This document shows positions 14,876 through 22,491 of a stretch of 45,776 nucleotides of DNA, one piece after another. Position 1 is the stretch's first letter. Every line of letters starts with the position of its first letter. This stretch comes from Xenophilus sp. E41 (GTDB taxonomy: Bacteria; Pseudomonadota; Gammaproteobacteria; Burkholderiales; Burkholderiaceae_C), in assembly GCF_003671765.1 (NCBI RefSeq), contig NZ_QPIB01000008.1, positions 509,225-555,000 of the forward strand, in the 5' to 3' direction. A program made the position numbers and the translations under genes. Below the pieces are notes generated by a model, which saw only the letters and a program-made list of their open reading frames with translations, had not been told where the DNA came from and did no database searches.

Positions 14876-15604
14876 ATGTCCCCCTACCTGTGCCACATCG
14901 ATCCCGACTGCCTGCGCTTCGAAGCCCGAGTGGTCGCGCGCCGGCCCGACGGCGTGCTGCTCGACCGGTCGTTCTTCTATCCCGGCGGCGGCGGCCAGCT
15001 GGCGGACCGCGGCACGCTCGCATGGGAAGGAGGCGGCAGTGTGAGGATCGACCGGATCGAGATGCAGGGCGCCAACGCCTGGCACTGCTTCGACACCGCC
15101 GACGCGGGCCGGGTGCCCGACGACCGTGTCGTCGTGGACGTGGACGCGGACTTCCGCTTCCTGATGAGCCAGCTGCACACCGGCCTGCACCTGCTGAACG
15201 CGCTCGTCTACCAGCGCTTCGAGGGCTCGCTGGTCACCGGCGTGCAGATGGCGGCCGACGGCACGGCGCGGATCGACTTCGACCTGCCTGCAGCGGACAA
15301 CAACGCGCTGCGTGCGCTCGAGCCCGCCCTCAACGACCTCATCGCCGACGGCCGGCCGGTGAAAGCGCTGTACCTCGACGCCGCCGCGCTCGCGCGCGAA
15401 CCCGGCGTGCTGCGCAGCCGCTCGGTCGCGCCGCCCAGCCAGGCCGACGGCACCACGCGGATCATCGAGATCGAGGGCCTCGACCGGCAGGCCTGCGGCG
15501 GCACGCACCTGTCGAACACCGCGCAATCGGCACCGCTGCGCATCCTGAAGATCGAGAACAAGGGGCAGCACAACCGGCGCATCCGGATCGGCCTGGTGAG
15601 CTAG
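14876..15604 (+). CDS. AlaX-type alanyl-tRNA editing hydrolase
   Basis: A 242-residue free-standing homologue of the AlaRS editing domain. It hydrolyses mischarged Ser- or Gly-tRNA(Ala) in trans. All four zinc ligands are visible: HxxxH at H101/H105 (QLHTGLHLL) and CxxxH at C207/H211 (ACGGTHLS). The AlaRS editing N-terminal signature FFYPGGGGQLADRG (33-46) is also present. The length suits the longer AlaX types that keep the glycine-rich and C-terminal motifs. ATG 14876 has ACGAGGAA upstream. It lies between an EamA exporter and an ArgE-type deacetylase, an unusual setting that suggests protection from an amino acid mistaken for alanine. Confidence 0.9.
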   Translation: MSPYLCHIDPDCLRFEARVVARRPDGVLLDRSFFYPGGGGQLADRGTLAWEGGGSVRIDRIEMQGANAWHCFDTADAGRVPDDRVVVDVDADFRFLMSQLHTGLHLLNALVYQRFEGSLVTGVQMAADGTARIDFDLPAADNNALRALEPALNDLIADGRPVKALYLDAAALAREPGVLRSRSVAPPSQADGTTRIIEIEGLDRQACGGTHLSNTAQSAPLRILKIENKGQHNRRIRIGLVS

Positions 15605-15633
15605 GGCAGGTCGCATCCCTGCGGGCGCACGGC

Positions 15634-16743
15634 ATGACCACCACCGAGATCCTGCGGCGCCTCGTGGGCTTCGACACCACCTCGCACCGCTCCAACCTCG
15701 GCCTGATCCACTGGGTCGCGGACTTCCTCGCCGGGCATGGCGTGCACGCGCAGCTGCTGCCCAGCGAGGACGGCCGCAAGGCCAACCTGCTGGCCCGCAT
15801 CGGCCCCGACGCGGCGGGCGGCATGGTGCTCTCGGGCCACAGCGACGTCGTGCCCGTGGCGGGACAGGCCTGGCGTTCCGACCCCTTCGTCCTGGCCGAG
15901 CGCGAGGGCCGGCTCTACGGACGGGGCGCGGTGGACATGAAGGGCTTCATCGCGGCATGCCTGTCGGCGGTGCCCGCCTGGCAGCGGCAGCCCCTGCGCC
16001 GCCCGATCCGTCTGGCCGTCTCCTACGACGAGGAGGTCGGCTGCCTGGGCGCTCCCAAGCTCGTGGAGCAACTCAAGGCGTGCGCGCCCGCGCTGGCCAT
16101 CATCGGCGAGCCGACGCAGATGAGGATCGGCGTGCGGCATCGCGGTTTCTTCGGCCACCGGGCGCTCTTCACCGGGCTGGCCGCGCACTCCAGCGACCCC
16201 TCGCTGGGTGCCTGCGCGGTCGAGCCGGCGGCGCACCTGGTCACCCGGCTGGTCGACCTGCGGCGCAGATTCGCCGGCGAGGGCAACCCGGCCACCCTCA
16301 ACGTCGGCCGCATCGACGGCGGCAGCGCGATCAACATCGTGCCGGGCCGCTGCGAGGTGCTGTGGGAATGCCGACCCCCGGACGAGGCCACCGCCCGACT
16401 CGTGCGCGAGGCGGTCCGCGAGGCGCTGGCGGGTCTGCCAGCCGGCGTCACGGTCGAGGCGCAGCAGGTGGCCGCCGTGCCGCCCCTGTCCACCCACGGC
16501 AACGAGGCGGCAGTCGCGGCCGCGCGCGCGCTGGGCGCGCTCTGGCCCGAGGCGGACCTGCCTTTCGGCACCGAGGCCGGCTTCTTCCAGCAGGCCGGCA
16601 TCCCGGCGGTGGTGTGCGGTCCCGGGGCCATCGCCCAGGCGCACCAGCCGGACGAGTGGATCGCGTCGGACCAGCTGGTGGCCGCCGACCGCTTCATGCG
16701 GGCGGTGGGGGACTGGGCGCGTGCCGGACCGCTGGCCGGCTAG
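15634..16743 (+). CDS. argE: M20 family deacetylase, ArgE-like
   Basis: A 369-residue metallohydrolase of the ArgE/DapE/ACY1 group, removing an N-acyl group from an amino acid (N-acetylornithine in arginine synthesis). Metal ligands are visible in SGHSDVVP (H69), GRGAVDMKG (D101), YDEEVGCLG (catalytic E133/E134) and the C-terminal AQAHQPDEW. A dimerisation domain sits near 170-280, starting HRGFFGHRALFTGLAAHSS. Length and motifs fit acetylornithine deacetylase. The setting with an exporter and AlaX suggests a dedicated role with a particular N-acyl amino acid rather than housekeeping arginine synthesis. It lies 29 bp after AlaX. Its TAG stop interlocks with the opposite-strand stop of the GntR gene at CTAG. 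Confidence 0.88.
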   Translation: MTTTEILRRLVGFDTTSHRSNLGLIHWVADFLAGHGVHAQLLPSEDGRKANLLARIGPDAAGGMVLSGHSDVVPVAGQAWRSDPFVLAEREGRLYGRGAVDMKGFIAACLSAVPAWQRQPLRRPIRLAVSYDEEVGCLGAPKLVEQLKACAPALAIIGEPTQMRIGVRHRGFFGHRALFTGLAAHSSDPSLGACAVEPAAHLVTRLVDLRRRFAGEGNPATLNVGRIDGGSAINIVPGRCEVLWECRPPDEATARLVREAVREALAGLPAGVTVEAQQVAAVPPLSTHGNEAAVAAARALGALWPEADLPFGTEAGFFQQAGIPAVVCGPGAIAQAHQPDEWIASDQLVAADRFMRAVGDWARAGPLAG

Positions 16744-17435
16744 ATGCCGAGCAGCTCCGGCGGCAGTCCGCTGACGAACTCGGCGAAATCCTTTCCCCCG
16801 ATGGAGATGTGCGCGAGCATCGCTTCGCGCGCGGCGCCCGAGTCGGCGTCCGCGATGGCCCGGCTCACGTCGCCGTGCTCCTTGACGGAGCGTTGCATCC
16901 GGCCCGGCGATTCGAAGCGTCGGGCCGTGTAGGCGGCGCAGCGCGTGCGCAGCATCACGATTTGCTCGACCAGTGCGCCGTTGCGGCAGCCGTCATAGAT
17001 CAGTTGGTGGAAATCGTCGTTCGCGCGCTCGTAGGCGGCCGCGTCGTCGTTGGCCGCAGCCTGCGCGCAGGCTTCGACGCTGCGCTCCAGTTGCTGGCGC
17101 TCCCCGGGCTTCATGCGCCGCGCTGCATACCCGGCCGCGACCGCTTCCAGCTCGCCCAGCAGTTCCAGCATCTCGCGCAGCATGTGCATGGACAGCTTGG
17201 GCACGCTCGCGCCGCTGCGCGGGCTCATGACCACGAAGCCCTGCGCAGCCAACTGAAGGATCGCCTCGCGGATCGGTGTGCGCGAGGTGGAGAAGCGGGC
17301 GCCGAGCGCTTTCTCGTCGATGGGGTGGCCCGGGCGCATGGCGCCGCTCGCCAGGTCCTTGATCAGCGCCATCCGGATGGACTCGGCAAGCGTCGAGCCG
17401 GCGGCCTCAGGGTTTTTGCCCGATAGCAATTGCAT
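16740..17435 (-). CDS. GntR family (FadR-type, FCD domain) regulator
   Basis: A 231-residue regulator. The winged helix (about 15-80) shows HPIDEKALGARFSTSRTPIREAILQLAAQGFV, where TSRTPIREAI is the classic recognition helix of GntR/FCD proteins. The C-terminal all-alpha FCD ligand-binding domain (about 90-220) contains RANDDFHQLIYDG, followed by histidines in SVKEHGDV and LAHISIGG that usually bind a metal and a carboxylate. It is divergent from the Bug/enoyl-CoA hydratase/CoA-transferase genes, with an AT-rich palindrome between them. It is probably their repressor, responding to the carboxylic acid that the Bug protein binds. Confidence 0.92.
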   Translation of the reverse strand: MQLLSGKNPEAAGSTLAESIRMALIKDLASGAMRPGHPIDEKALGARFSTSRTPIREAILQLAAQGFVVMSPRSGASVPKLSMHMLREMLELLGELEAVAAGYAARRMKPGERQQLERSVEACAQAAANDDAAAYERANDDFHQLIYDGCRNGALVEQIVMLRTRCAAYTARRFESPGRMQRSVKEHGDVSRAIADADSGAAREAMLAHISIGGKDFAEFVSGLPPELLGI

Positions 17436-17446
17436 GGTGAAGAAAT

Positions 17447-17469
17447 ATATTTATCGACGTATTAAATAT
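17447..17469. promoter_or_regulatory. AT-rich palindrome, candidate GntR operator and promoter
   Basis: ATATTTA (17447-17453), 9-bp spacer TCGACGTAT, TAAATAT (17463-17469): perfect 7-bp arms in the 51-bp gap between the GntR gene and the Bug gene. It is strikingly AT-rich for this genome, so it likely overlaps both divergent promoters. Assignment to the adjacent GntR protein is inference. Confidence 0.6.
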
Positions 17470-17486
17470 TTTCCAAGAGCACTCAG

Positions 17487-18533
17487 ATGTACAGAGCAGC
17501 GTTGTTGCGGATTCTATCGGGCCGTTCGGTGGCAGCCCGCCCCGTTGCGGCAGCCAGTCGGCGCGTCAGCTGGGCGGTTGCGGCCATGGCCACCGCGCTC
17601 GTATCGGCCGGTGCCCCTGCGGCGATGGCCGAGGAGTGGAAGCCGCAGCGCCCCATCCGGATGGTCCTGGGCTACACGCCGGGCGGAGCTGCCGACGCGG
17701 TTGCCCGCGACCTTGCGCCGCAGATGGAGAAGGTCTTGGGCCAGCCGGTGGTGGTGGACTACCGGCCAGGCGCCGGCGGGGCCATCGGCGTCGAGGCCGT
17801 CGTCAACGCCCCGGCCGACGGGCTGACGATCGGCCTGATCGACGGCGCACCGCTCACCATCATTCCCAATGCGCGCAAGGTGAGCTATGACCCGGCCACT
17901 TCGCTGAGCTACCTGGGTATCGTCTCGCGCTCGCCCCTCGCCGTGCTGGTGCATCCCAGCGTTCCGGCCAATACGCTGCAGGAGTTGCTGGCGCTGGCGC
18001 GCGCCAAGCCGAACAGCCTGAGCTACGCCACCTCGGGCATCGGGACCATCCACCAGATGTCGTCGGAGCTGCTGCAGGCGAGCACCCAGGTCTCGATGCT
18101 GCACGTGCCGTACAAGGGAGCGGCACCGGCGCTGCAGGACGTCATGGCCGGGGCGGTGAAAGTGTCCTTCTCCACCATTGCGCCGGCGGCACCGTTCGTC
18201 AAGGCCGGCAAGTTGCGCGCGCTGGCCGTGACCTCCGACCGCGAGGTGGCGCTGCTGCCGGGCGTGAAGACGATCGCCGCTCAGGGTGTGCCGGGCTACG
18301 ACTCCGAAGGGTGGTTCGTGCTGGCGGCGCCCAAGGGCCTGCCCGCACCTATCGCCGCGAAATTGAACGAGGCGCTCAACGCCGCGCTCGCGACGCCGGC
18401 CGTCCAGCAGAAGCTCGCGGAGCAGGGCAGCAACACCGAGCCTTCGACGCCCGCGGACGCCGCCGCGCTGGTCAGGCGCGACCAGCGCAAGTGGGGCGAG
18501 GTCATCCGTAGCCAGCACCTCCAGTTCGATTGA
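17487..18533 (+). CDS. Bug/TctC family periplasmic solute-binding protein
   Basis: A 348-residue Bug-family receptor for a carboxylate. A long basic N-terminal region and hydrophobic segment (VSWAVAAMATALVSA) ends at a likely AMA cleavage site near residue 48. Family motifs are WKPQRPIRMVLGYTPGGAAD, VVVDYRPGAGGAIG (ligand-loop region) and HVPYKGAAPALQDVMAG. No TctA/TctB membrane partners are nearby, as is normal for the many stand-alone Bug proteins of this group. It leads an operon with an enoyl-CoA hydratase and a CoA-transferase, so its ligand is probably an organic acid catabolised through a CoA thioester. Confidence 0.92.
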   Translation: MYRAALLRILSGRSVAARPVAAASRRVSWAVAAMATALVSAGAPAAMAEEWKPQRPIRMVLGYTPGGAADAVARDLAPQMEKVLGQPVVVDYRPGAGGAIGVEAVVNAPADGLTIGLIDGAPLTIIPNARKVSYDPATSLSYLGIVSRSPLAVLVHPSVPANTLQELLALARAKPNSLSYATSGIGTIHQMSSELLQASTQVSMLHVPYKGAAPALQDVMAGAVKVSFSTIAPAAPFVKAGKLRALAVTSDREVALLPGVKTIAAQGVPGYDSEGWFVLAAPKGLPAPIAAKLNEALNAALATPAVQQKLAEQGSNTEPSTPADAAALVRRDQRKWGEVIRSQHLQFD

Positions 18534-18557
18534 TTCATCCATTTCCAGGACCCTCCC

Positions 18558-19352
18558 ATGACAGCCGAATCCTCCGCCTCTTCTCTTGGCTCTGTTCCCG
18601 CCAGCCCCGCGCTGGCCATCGACGGCGCCGTCGCCACCATCACGCTGCGCCGTCCGGCGACGCACAACCGCATCGAGCCCGAGGACCTCGGCGTGCTCCG
18701 TGGCTACCTGGCCGAGCTGGAGGCGAACCGCGATGTTCGCGTCATCGTCTTCGCAAGCACGGGCACCAGCTTCAGCTCCGGCTTCGACCTGGGGCGCCTC
18801 GGTGCCTCGGCGGCATCCGGCGAGAACCAGTTCCAGCAGTTCACCGACGACATCGAGAACGCGCGGGCCATCACGATCGCCAGGCTGCACGGCCCCGTGT
18901 ATGGCGGCTCGACTGACCTGACGCTGGCCTGCGACTTCCGCATCGGCGTCGAAGGCATGCGCATGTTCATGCCCGCGGCCCGGCTGGGCCTGCACTACTA
19001 CCCGCACGGCCTGCGTCGCTGGGTGTCGCGGCTGGGCCTGGGCGCCGCCAAGCGCCTGTTCCTCACGTCGCGCACCCTCCAGGCCGAGGAAATGCTGCGC
19101 ATCGGCTACCTGGACGCGCTGGTGCCTCCGGAATCGCTCGACGCCGAACTGCGCAAGTGGATCGACGAACTTCTGGCACAGGCGCCCATCCCACTGGTGA
19201 CCATGAAGGCCACGCTCAACGAGATCGGCCGCATGGAGTACGACGAGGGCTCGGCCCAGGCGGCCCACGTCGCGAGCCTGAAGACGCGCGACATCGCCGA
19301 GGCGCTGACGGCCTTCGCTGAAAAGCGCGCGCCGCGCTTCACGGGGGCCTGA
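18558..19352 (+). CDS. Enoyl-CoA hydratase/isomerase family protein
   Basis: A 264-residue crotonase-fold protein. The oxyanion-hole segments are visible: STGTSFSSGFDLGRLG (near 67-82) and RLHGPVYGGSTDLTLACDFRIG (near 108-129). The usual catalytic glutamates of hydratases at the GG.GxE position are not obvious; STDLTLACD has no Glu at the first site and the second region reads RLGLHYYPHG. It may therefore be an isomerase, hydrolase or other crotonase activity. Start ATG 18558 is 24 bp after the Bug gene, and the stop overlaps the CoA-transferase start (TGATG). It acts on the CoA ester made by the next gene. Confidence 0.85.
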   Translation: MTAESSASSLGSVPASPALAIDGAVATITLRRPATHNRIEPEDLGVLRGYLAELEANRDVRVIVFASTGTSFSSGFDLGRLGASAASGENQFQQFTDDIENARAITIARLHGPVYGGSTDLTLACDFRIGVEGMRMFMPAARLGLHYYPHGLRRWVSRLGLGAAKRLFLTSRTLQAEEMLRIGYLDALVPPESLDAELRKWIDELLAQAPIPLVTMKATLNEIGRMEYDEGSAQAAHVASLKTRDIAEALTAFAEKRAPRFTGA

Positions 19353-20560
19353 TGGGCGCGCCACGCAACCCGGACCTGCCGCTCGCGGGCGTCCGTGTGC
19401 TCGAGCTCTCGCAGATCATGGCCGGCCCGACCTGCGGGCTGATGTTGGCCGACATGGGTGCTGAGGTCATCAAGGTGGAGAAGTTTCCCGCCGGCGACGA
19501 TGCGCGGGGCTATGCGCGGCCAGGCGACCCGGGCCTGGCGCCCGGCTTCGTGATGCTCAACCGCGGCAAGCGCTCCGTCGCCGTCGACATCCGCAAGGAG
19601 GCGGGCCAGGAGATCATCAAGACGCTGGCCGGGCGCTGCGACATCGTCACGGAGAACTTCCGCCGCGGAAAGATGGATGCGCTGGGCCTGGGCTACGAGC
19701 ACCTGCGCGCCGTCAACCCGCAGCTCGTCTACTGCTCCATCAGCGGCTATGGGCCGAACGGCCCGCTCAGCGACAAGGGGGGCTTCGACCTGGTGCTGCA
19801 GGCCTTCTCCGGCCTGATCAGCGTGACCGGCAGCCGGGACGGCGAGCTGGCCAAGCCCGGCAATTCGGTCGCCGACATCAACGCCGGCATCCTGGCCGCA
19901 CTGGGGTGCATGGCCGCCTATGTGAAACGCCTGCGCACCGGCGTGGGCAGCCGGGTCGAGACCTCGCTCCTGCAGGCGTCGCTGCAGCAGATGTACTGGT
20001 TCGCGGCCGCCTATTTCCATGACGGCACGATCGCCCGGCCCATGGGCACCGCCCACCCGCTGATCGCGCCCTACCAGACCTTCCGCTGCAAGGAGGGCGC
20101 CATCGCGCTGGGCGGTGGCAACCAGGCCAACTGGCTGCGCATCGCCGATGTGCTGGGCCATCCGGAATGGCTGCAGGATGCGCGCTTCACCACCGGGCGG
20201 GACCGCCTCGGGCACCAGGCCGAACTGGAGGCGCTGATCACGGAGGCGCTGAGCACGCACACGGCCGAGCACTGGGTCGAGGTCCTCGACCGTGCGGGCG
20301 TGCCGGTCGGGCCGGTCCACGACGTGGGGCAGGCGATGGAGCATCCGCAGTCGATGGCGATTTCGATGGTGGTCGAGGTCGAACACGGTGCCGGCGGCCG
20401 AACCCGATCCCTGGGCCTGCCGATCCACTTCGACGGCGAGGCGCCCTTTGCCGCTTCGCCCGCGCCCCGCGTTGGCCAGCAGACCCGCGAAGTGCTCCAG
20501 GAGTTCGGCTACGACGACGCGCGGATCACGGCGCTGCTGGAGGCCGGGATCATCCAGTAG
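19352..20560 (+). CDS. CaiB/BaiF family (type III) CoA-transferase
   Basis: A 402-residue family III CoA-transferase. Motifs are LAGVRVLELSQIMAGPTCGLMLADMGAEVIKVE, written here only as the N-terminal Rossmann-like CoA-binding region (11-43), then ENFRRGKMDALGLGYE and the nucleophilic aspartate in DKGGFDLVLQA (D146). The length is normal. It probably activates the acid captured by the adjacent Bug protein by CoA transfer from succinyl-CoA, acetyl-CoA or similar. It is translationally coupled to the hydratase gene. It ends 6 bp from the convergent cyclase gene. Confidence 0.92.
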   Translation: MGAPRNPDLPLAGVRVLELSQIMAGPTCGLMLADMGAEVIKVEKFPAGDDARGYARPGDPGLAPGFVMLNRGKRSVAVDIRKEAGQEIIKTLAGRCDIVTENFRRGKMDALGLGYEHLRAVNPQLVYCSISGYGPNGPLSDKGGFDLVLQAFSGLISVTGSRDGELAKPGNSVADINAGILAALGCMAAYVKRLRTGVGSRVETSLLQASLQQMYWFAAAYFHDGTIARPMGTAHPLIAPYQTFRCKEGAIALGGGNQANWLRIADVLGHPEWLQDARFTTGRDRLGHQAELEALITEALSTHTAEHWVEVLDRAGVPVGPVHDVGQAMEHPQSMAISMVVEVEHGAGGRTRSLGLPIHFDGEAPFAASPAPRVGQQTREVLQEFGYDDARITALLEAGIIQ

Positions 20561-20566
20561 CGCGCC

Positions 20567-22147
20567 TCAGTCGCCTGCGGCCGACAGCCCCAGGTTGTAG
20601 TGCACCCAGCCCCAGTAATGGTCCAGCGTCAGCCCCTCGCGCTGGGCCTGGGCCCAGCGCGCACGCGTGAAGACCGGGTGTTGTGTGCCATGGCGGGCGG
20701 CCAGCGCCGCGGGTTCGAGGCCGAAATCGGCGGCCAGGCTCGGGTCGGCCGCCGCCGTGGCGGGCGCGTCGGCGATACCGGCGCGCTCAGGCGTCGGCGC
20801 GGGCGCGGGCGCACTGCCGACCACGTCGCGCCCCTGCGCCTTGGCGCCGAGCAGCGCCATGTCGGCGCGCCGGAGCATCTCCGCAGGGGCCTCCTGCGAT
20901 GCCTCGCCGGCCGCAACGCCGACGCTGACGGTGACGACCAGCGCGTCGTGGCCCAGTGCCACGGGCCGTGCGCTCACCGCGCGTCGCAGGGCATCGGCGC
21001 GCGCGAGCGTTTCGGCCTCGCTGGCGCTGTGCAGCAGGATGGCGAACTCGTCGCCGCCCAACCGGGCCAGCAGTTCCTGCGCGGCCAATGCGCCGGCGAG
21101 CCGGCTCGCGACCTCGGCCATCACGGTGTCGCCGGCCTCGTGGCCGAAGCGGTCGTTGACGGCCTTGAAGTGGTCGACGTCGATCAGGGCGACCGCCGTC
21201 ACGTCATGCCTTTCCGCGAGCGCAAGTTCGAGTGCGCGGCGGTTGGGCAGGCCGGTGAGCGGGTCGCTCAGCGCCATGCGCTGCAACTGCGCGTTCAAGC
21301 CCGCCAGTTCGGCGTGCGCCCGCGCCAGCGCCTGCTCGCGATCGGCCAGGTCGGTCACGTCGGTCCACAGCGAGGCGATGCCGCCGTGCAGCGCGTGCTC
21401 CTCGATGCGGTAGCTGCGGCCGGTGACGCCGCGCAGCGTCACGGGCCCGGGCAGCGGCCCGCCAAGCCGGCTGTCGCACAGCGCGCGGAAGGCCGCGGAG
21501 GGCTCGAACATCGCCGAGTAGCGGCGCCAGTAGTCGCCCTGGACGTGGCGCTCGCGGATGTCGGGCACCTCGCGCAGCACCGGCAGGAAGTGCTGCGAGA
21601 AGAAGCGCGAGTTGGCGTAGCGCAGCTGCCCCCGGGCGTCGTGCAGGATGACGCCGAGGTTGGTGACGGTGAGCAGTTCCAGCAGCACGCTTGCATCGGT
21701 GCCCTCTGTCCCGCTGTGCGTGACGTCGGTCCACAGCTTGATCCGCCCGCCCGGCACGGGAAACATGCGCAGCTCCAGCCAGCGGCCGCTGTCGGCCCGC
21801 TGGTAGCGCAGCGGCCCCCGCTCATTGCCGTGGCGCCACAGGGCATTGGCCAGCGCGGCATCGAGCTCGGCCGCGCCGGCATCGGGGTGCTGGCGCTGCA
21901 GAAACGGCCGGATCGTGTCGGCCACCGGCAGGCCGACGCGAACGAGCTCGCGCATCTCGGGAAAGAAGTCGAGGTAGCGCGCGTTCCAGGCACGGACGCG
22001 CTCCTCGGTGTCGTAGCAGCACACGGCCGAGGCGCCGAAGGCCAGCAGCAAGCCGCCGGCGGCCTGGGTCCAGCGGTCGTCTTCGCCATGGAGCGGAGGG
22101 AGATCGGGTGCGGACACGTCTTTCGATGACTGGCTGAAAGCCGCCAC
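20567..22147 (-). CDS. PAS-GGDEF diguanylate cyclase
   Basis: A 526-residue cytoplasmic protein without membrane segments. Two PAS-like modules (about 25-140 and 150-265) precede a short coiled coil and a GGDEF domain (about 290-445). The active-site signature RLGGDEFAI (362-370) is intact, as are DPLTGLPNRRALE and DVDHFKAVNDRFGHEAGD, so it should make c-di-GMP. The product-inhibition site RxxD expected five residues before GGDEF reads AAQE, so feedback inhibition there is absent. An 80-residue C-terminal extension, low-complexity then aromatic-rich (LDHYWGWVHYNLGLS), follows the catalytic domain; its role is unknown. The start is a GTG without a strong ribosome-binding site and is uncertain. 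Confidence 0.88.
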   Translation of the reverse strand: MAAFSQSSKDVSAPDLPPLHGEDDRWTQAAGGLLLAFGASAVCCYDTEERVRAWNARYLDFFPEMRELVRVGLPVADTIRPFLQRQHPDAGAAELDAALANALWRHGNERGPLRYQRADSGRWLELRMFPVPGGRIKLWTDVTHSGTEGTDASVLLELLTVTNLGVILHDARGQLRYANSRFFSQHFLPVLREVPDIRERHVQGDYWRRYSAMFEPSAAFRALCDSRLGGPLPGPVTLRGVTGRSYRIEEHALHGGIASLWTDVTDLADREQALARAHAELAGLNAQLQRMALSDPLTGLPNRRALELALAERHDVTAVALIDVDHFKAVNDRFGHEAGDTVMAEVASRLAGALAAQELLARLGGDEFAILLHSASEAETLARADALRRAVSARPVALGHDALVVTVSVGVAAGEASQEAPAEMLRRADMALLGAKAQGRDVVGSAPAPAPTPERAGIADAPATAAADPSLAADFGLEPAALAARHGTQHPVFTRARWAQAQREGLTLDHYWGWVHYNLGLSAAGD

Positions 22148-22260
22148 TGCAGGTCAAGCGCCCGCAGTCGGCCGTCTGGAGGGTGACAGTATCGCTGCCC
22201 GCCCCCCGCATCGGCGTAGGCCCGGGCGCAAACGCCTGACCGGCAGCGCGGCATCGCCCT
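22148..22260. other. Intergenic region upstream of the BCCT promoter
   Basis: First third of a 344-bp gap between the divergent cyclase (minus) and BCCT (plus) genes. I see no open reading frame of interest, no clear -35 box for either direction and no repeat. The rest of the gap is annotated as promoter and structured leader. Confidence 0.4.
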
Positions 22261-22269
22261 TGCTAAAAT
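22261..22269 (+). promoter_or_regulatory. Extended -10 promoter for the BCCT gene
   Basis: TGCTAAAAT gives an extended -10 element (TG-N-TAAAAT) with five of six matches to TATAAT, unusual in this GC-rich gap. No good -35 is present. Initiation near 22276 would leave a leader of about 215 nt before the BCCT start codon. Confidence 0.45.
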
Positions 22270-22276
22270 CACGGGC

Positions 22277-22395
22277 CCGGCACAGCCCTGCCGGCGTCCC
22301 GACTGCGCGACGCCGGCCAGCGCCCAGGTCTGCCGGCCCTTGCTGACAGCACCACCTTCGGGTGGCGATCTCTGGCACATCGGGCCGCCCTGTCT
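22277..22395 (+). ncRNA. Candidate structured 5' leader of the BCCT gene
   Basis: The leader holds a perfect 9-bp hairpin GCCGGCGTC / GACGCCGGC (22290-22298 and 22309-22317). It also has a 5-bp stem CCACC / GGTGG capped by the stable UUCG tetraloop (22352-22365). A longer-range helix CGGCCC (22334-22339) with GGGCCG (22382-22387) encloses the tetraloop hairpin. Such a nested layout suggests a folded regulatory leader. I cannot match it to a known riboswitch class, and GC-rich sequence forms chance hairpins easily. Confidence 0.35.
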
Positions 22396-22491
22396 TGCCA
22401 CTCCGTCTCAACCCCCGCCGACGCGCCGACCACGGTCGTGCCTGTCCGCACCGCCTGACGCGTGCGGCCGCCGGCCATTCAGGGAGGAGCC

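Noticed and set aside
17418-17432. GATAGCAATTGC at the start of the GntR gene, resembling the end of family A
   Set aside because: Only about nine bases match and neither hairpin is present; chance cannot be excluded.
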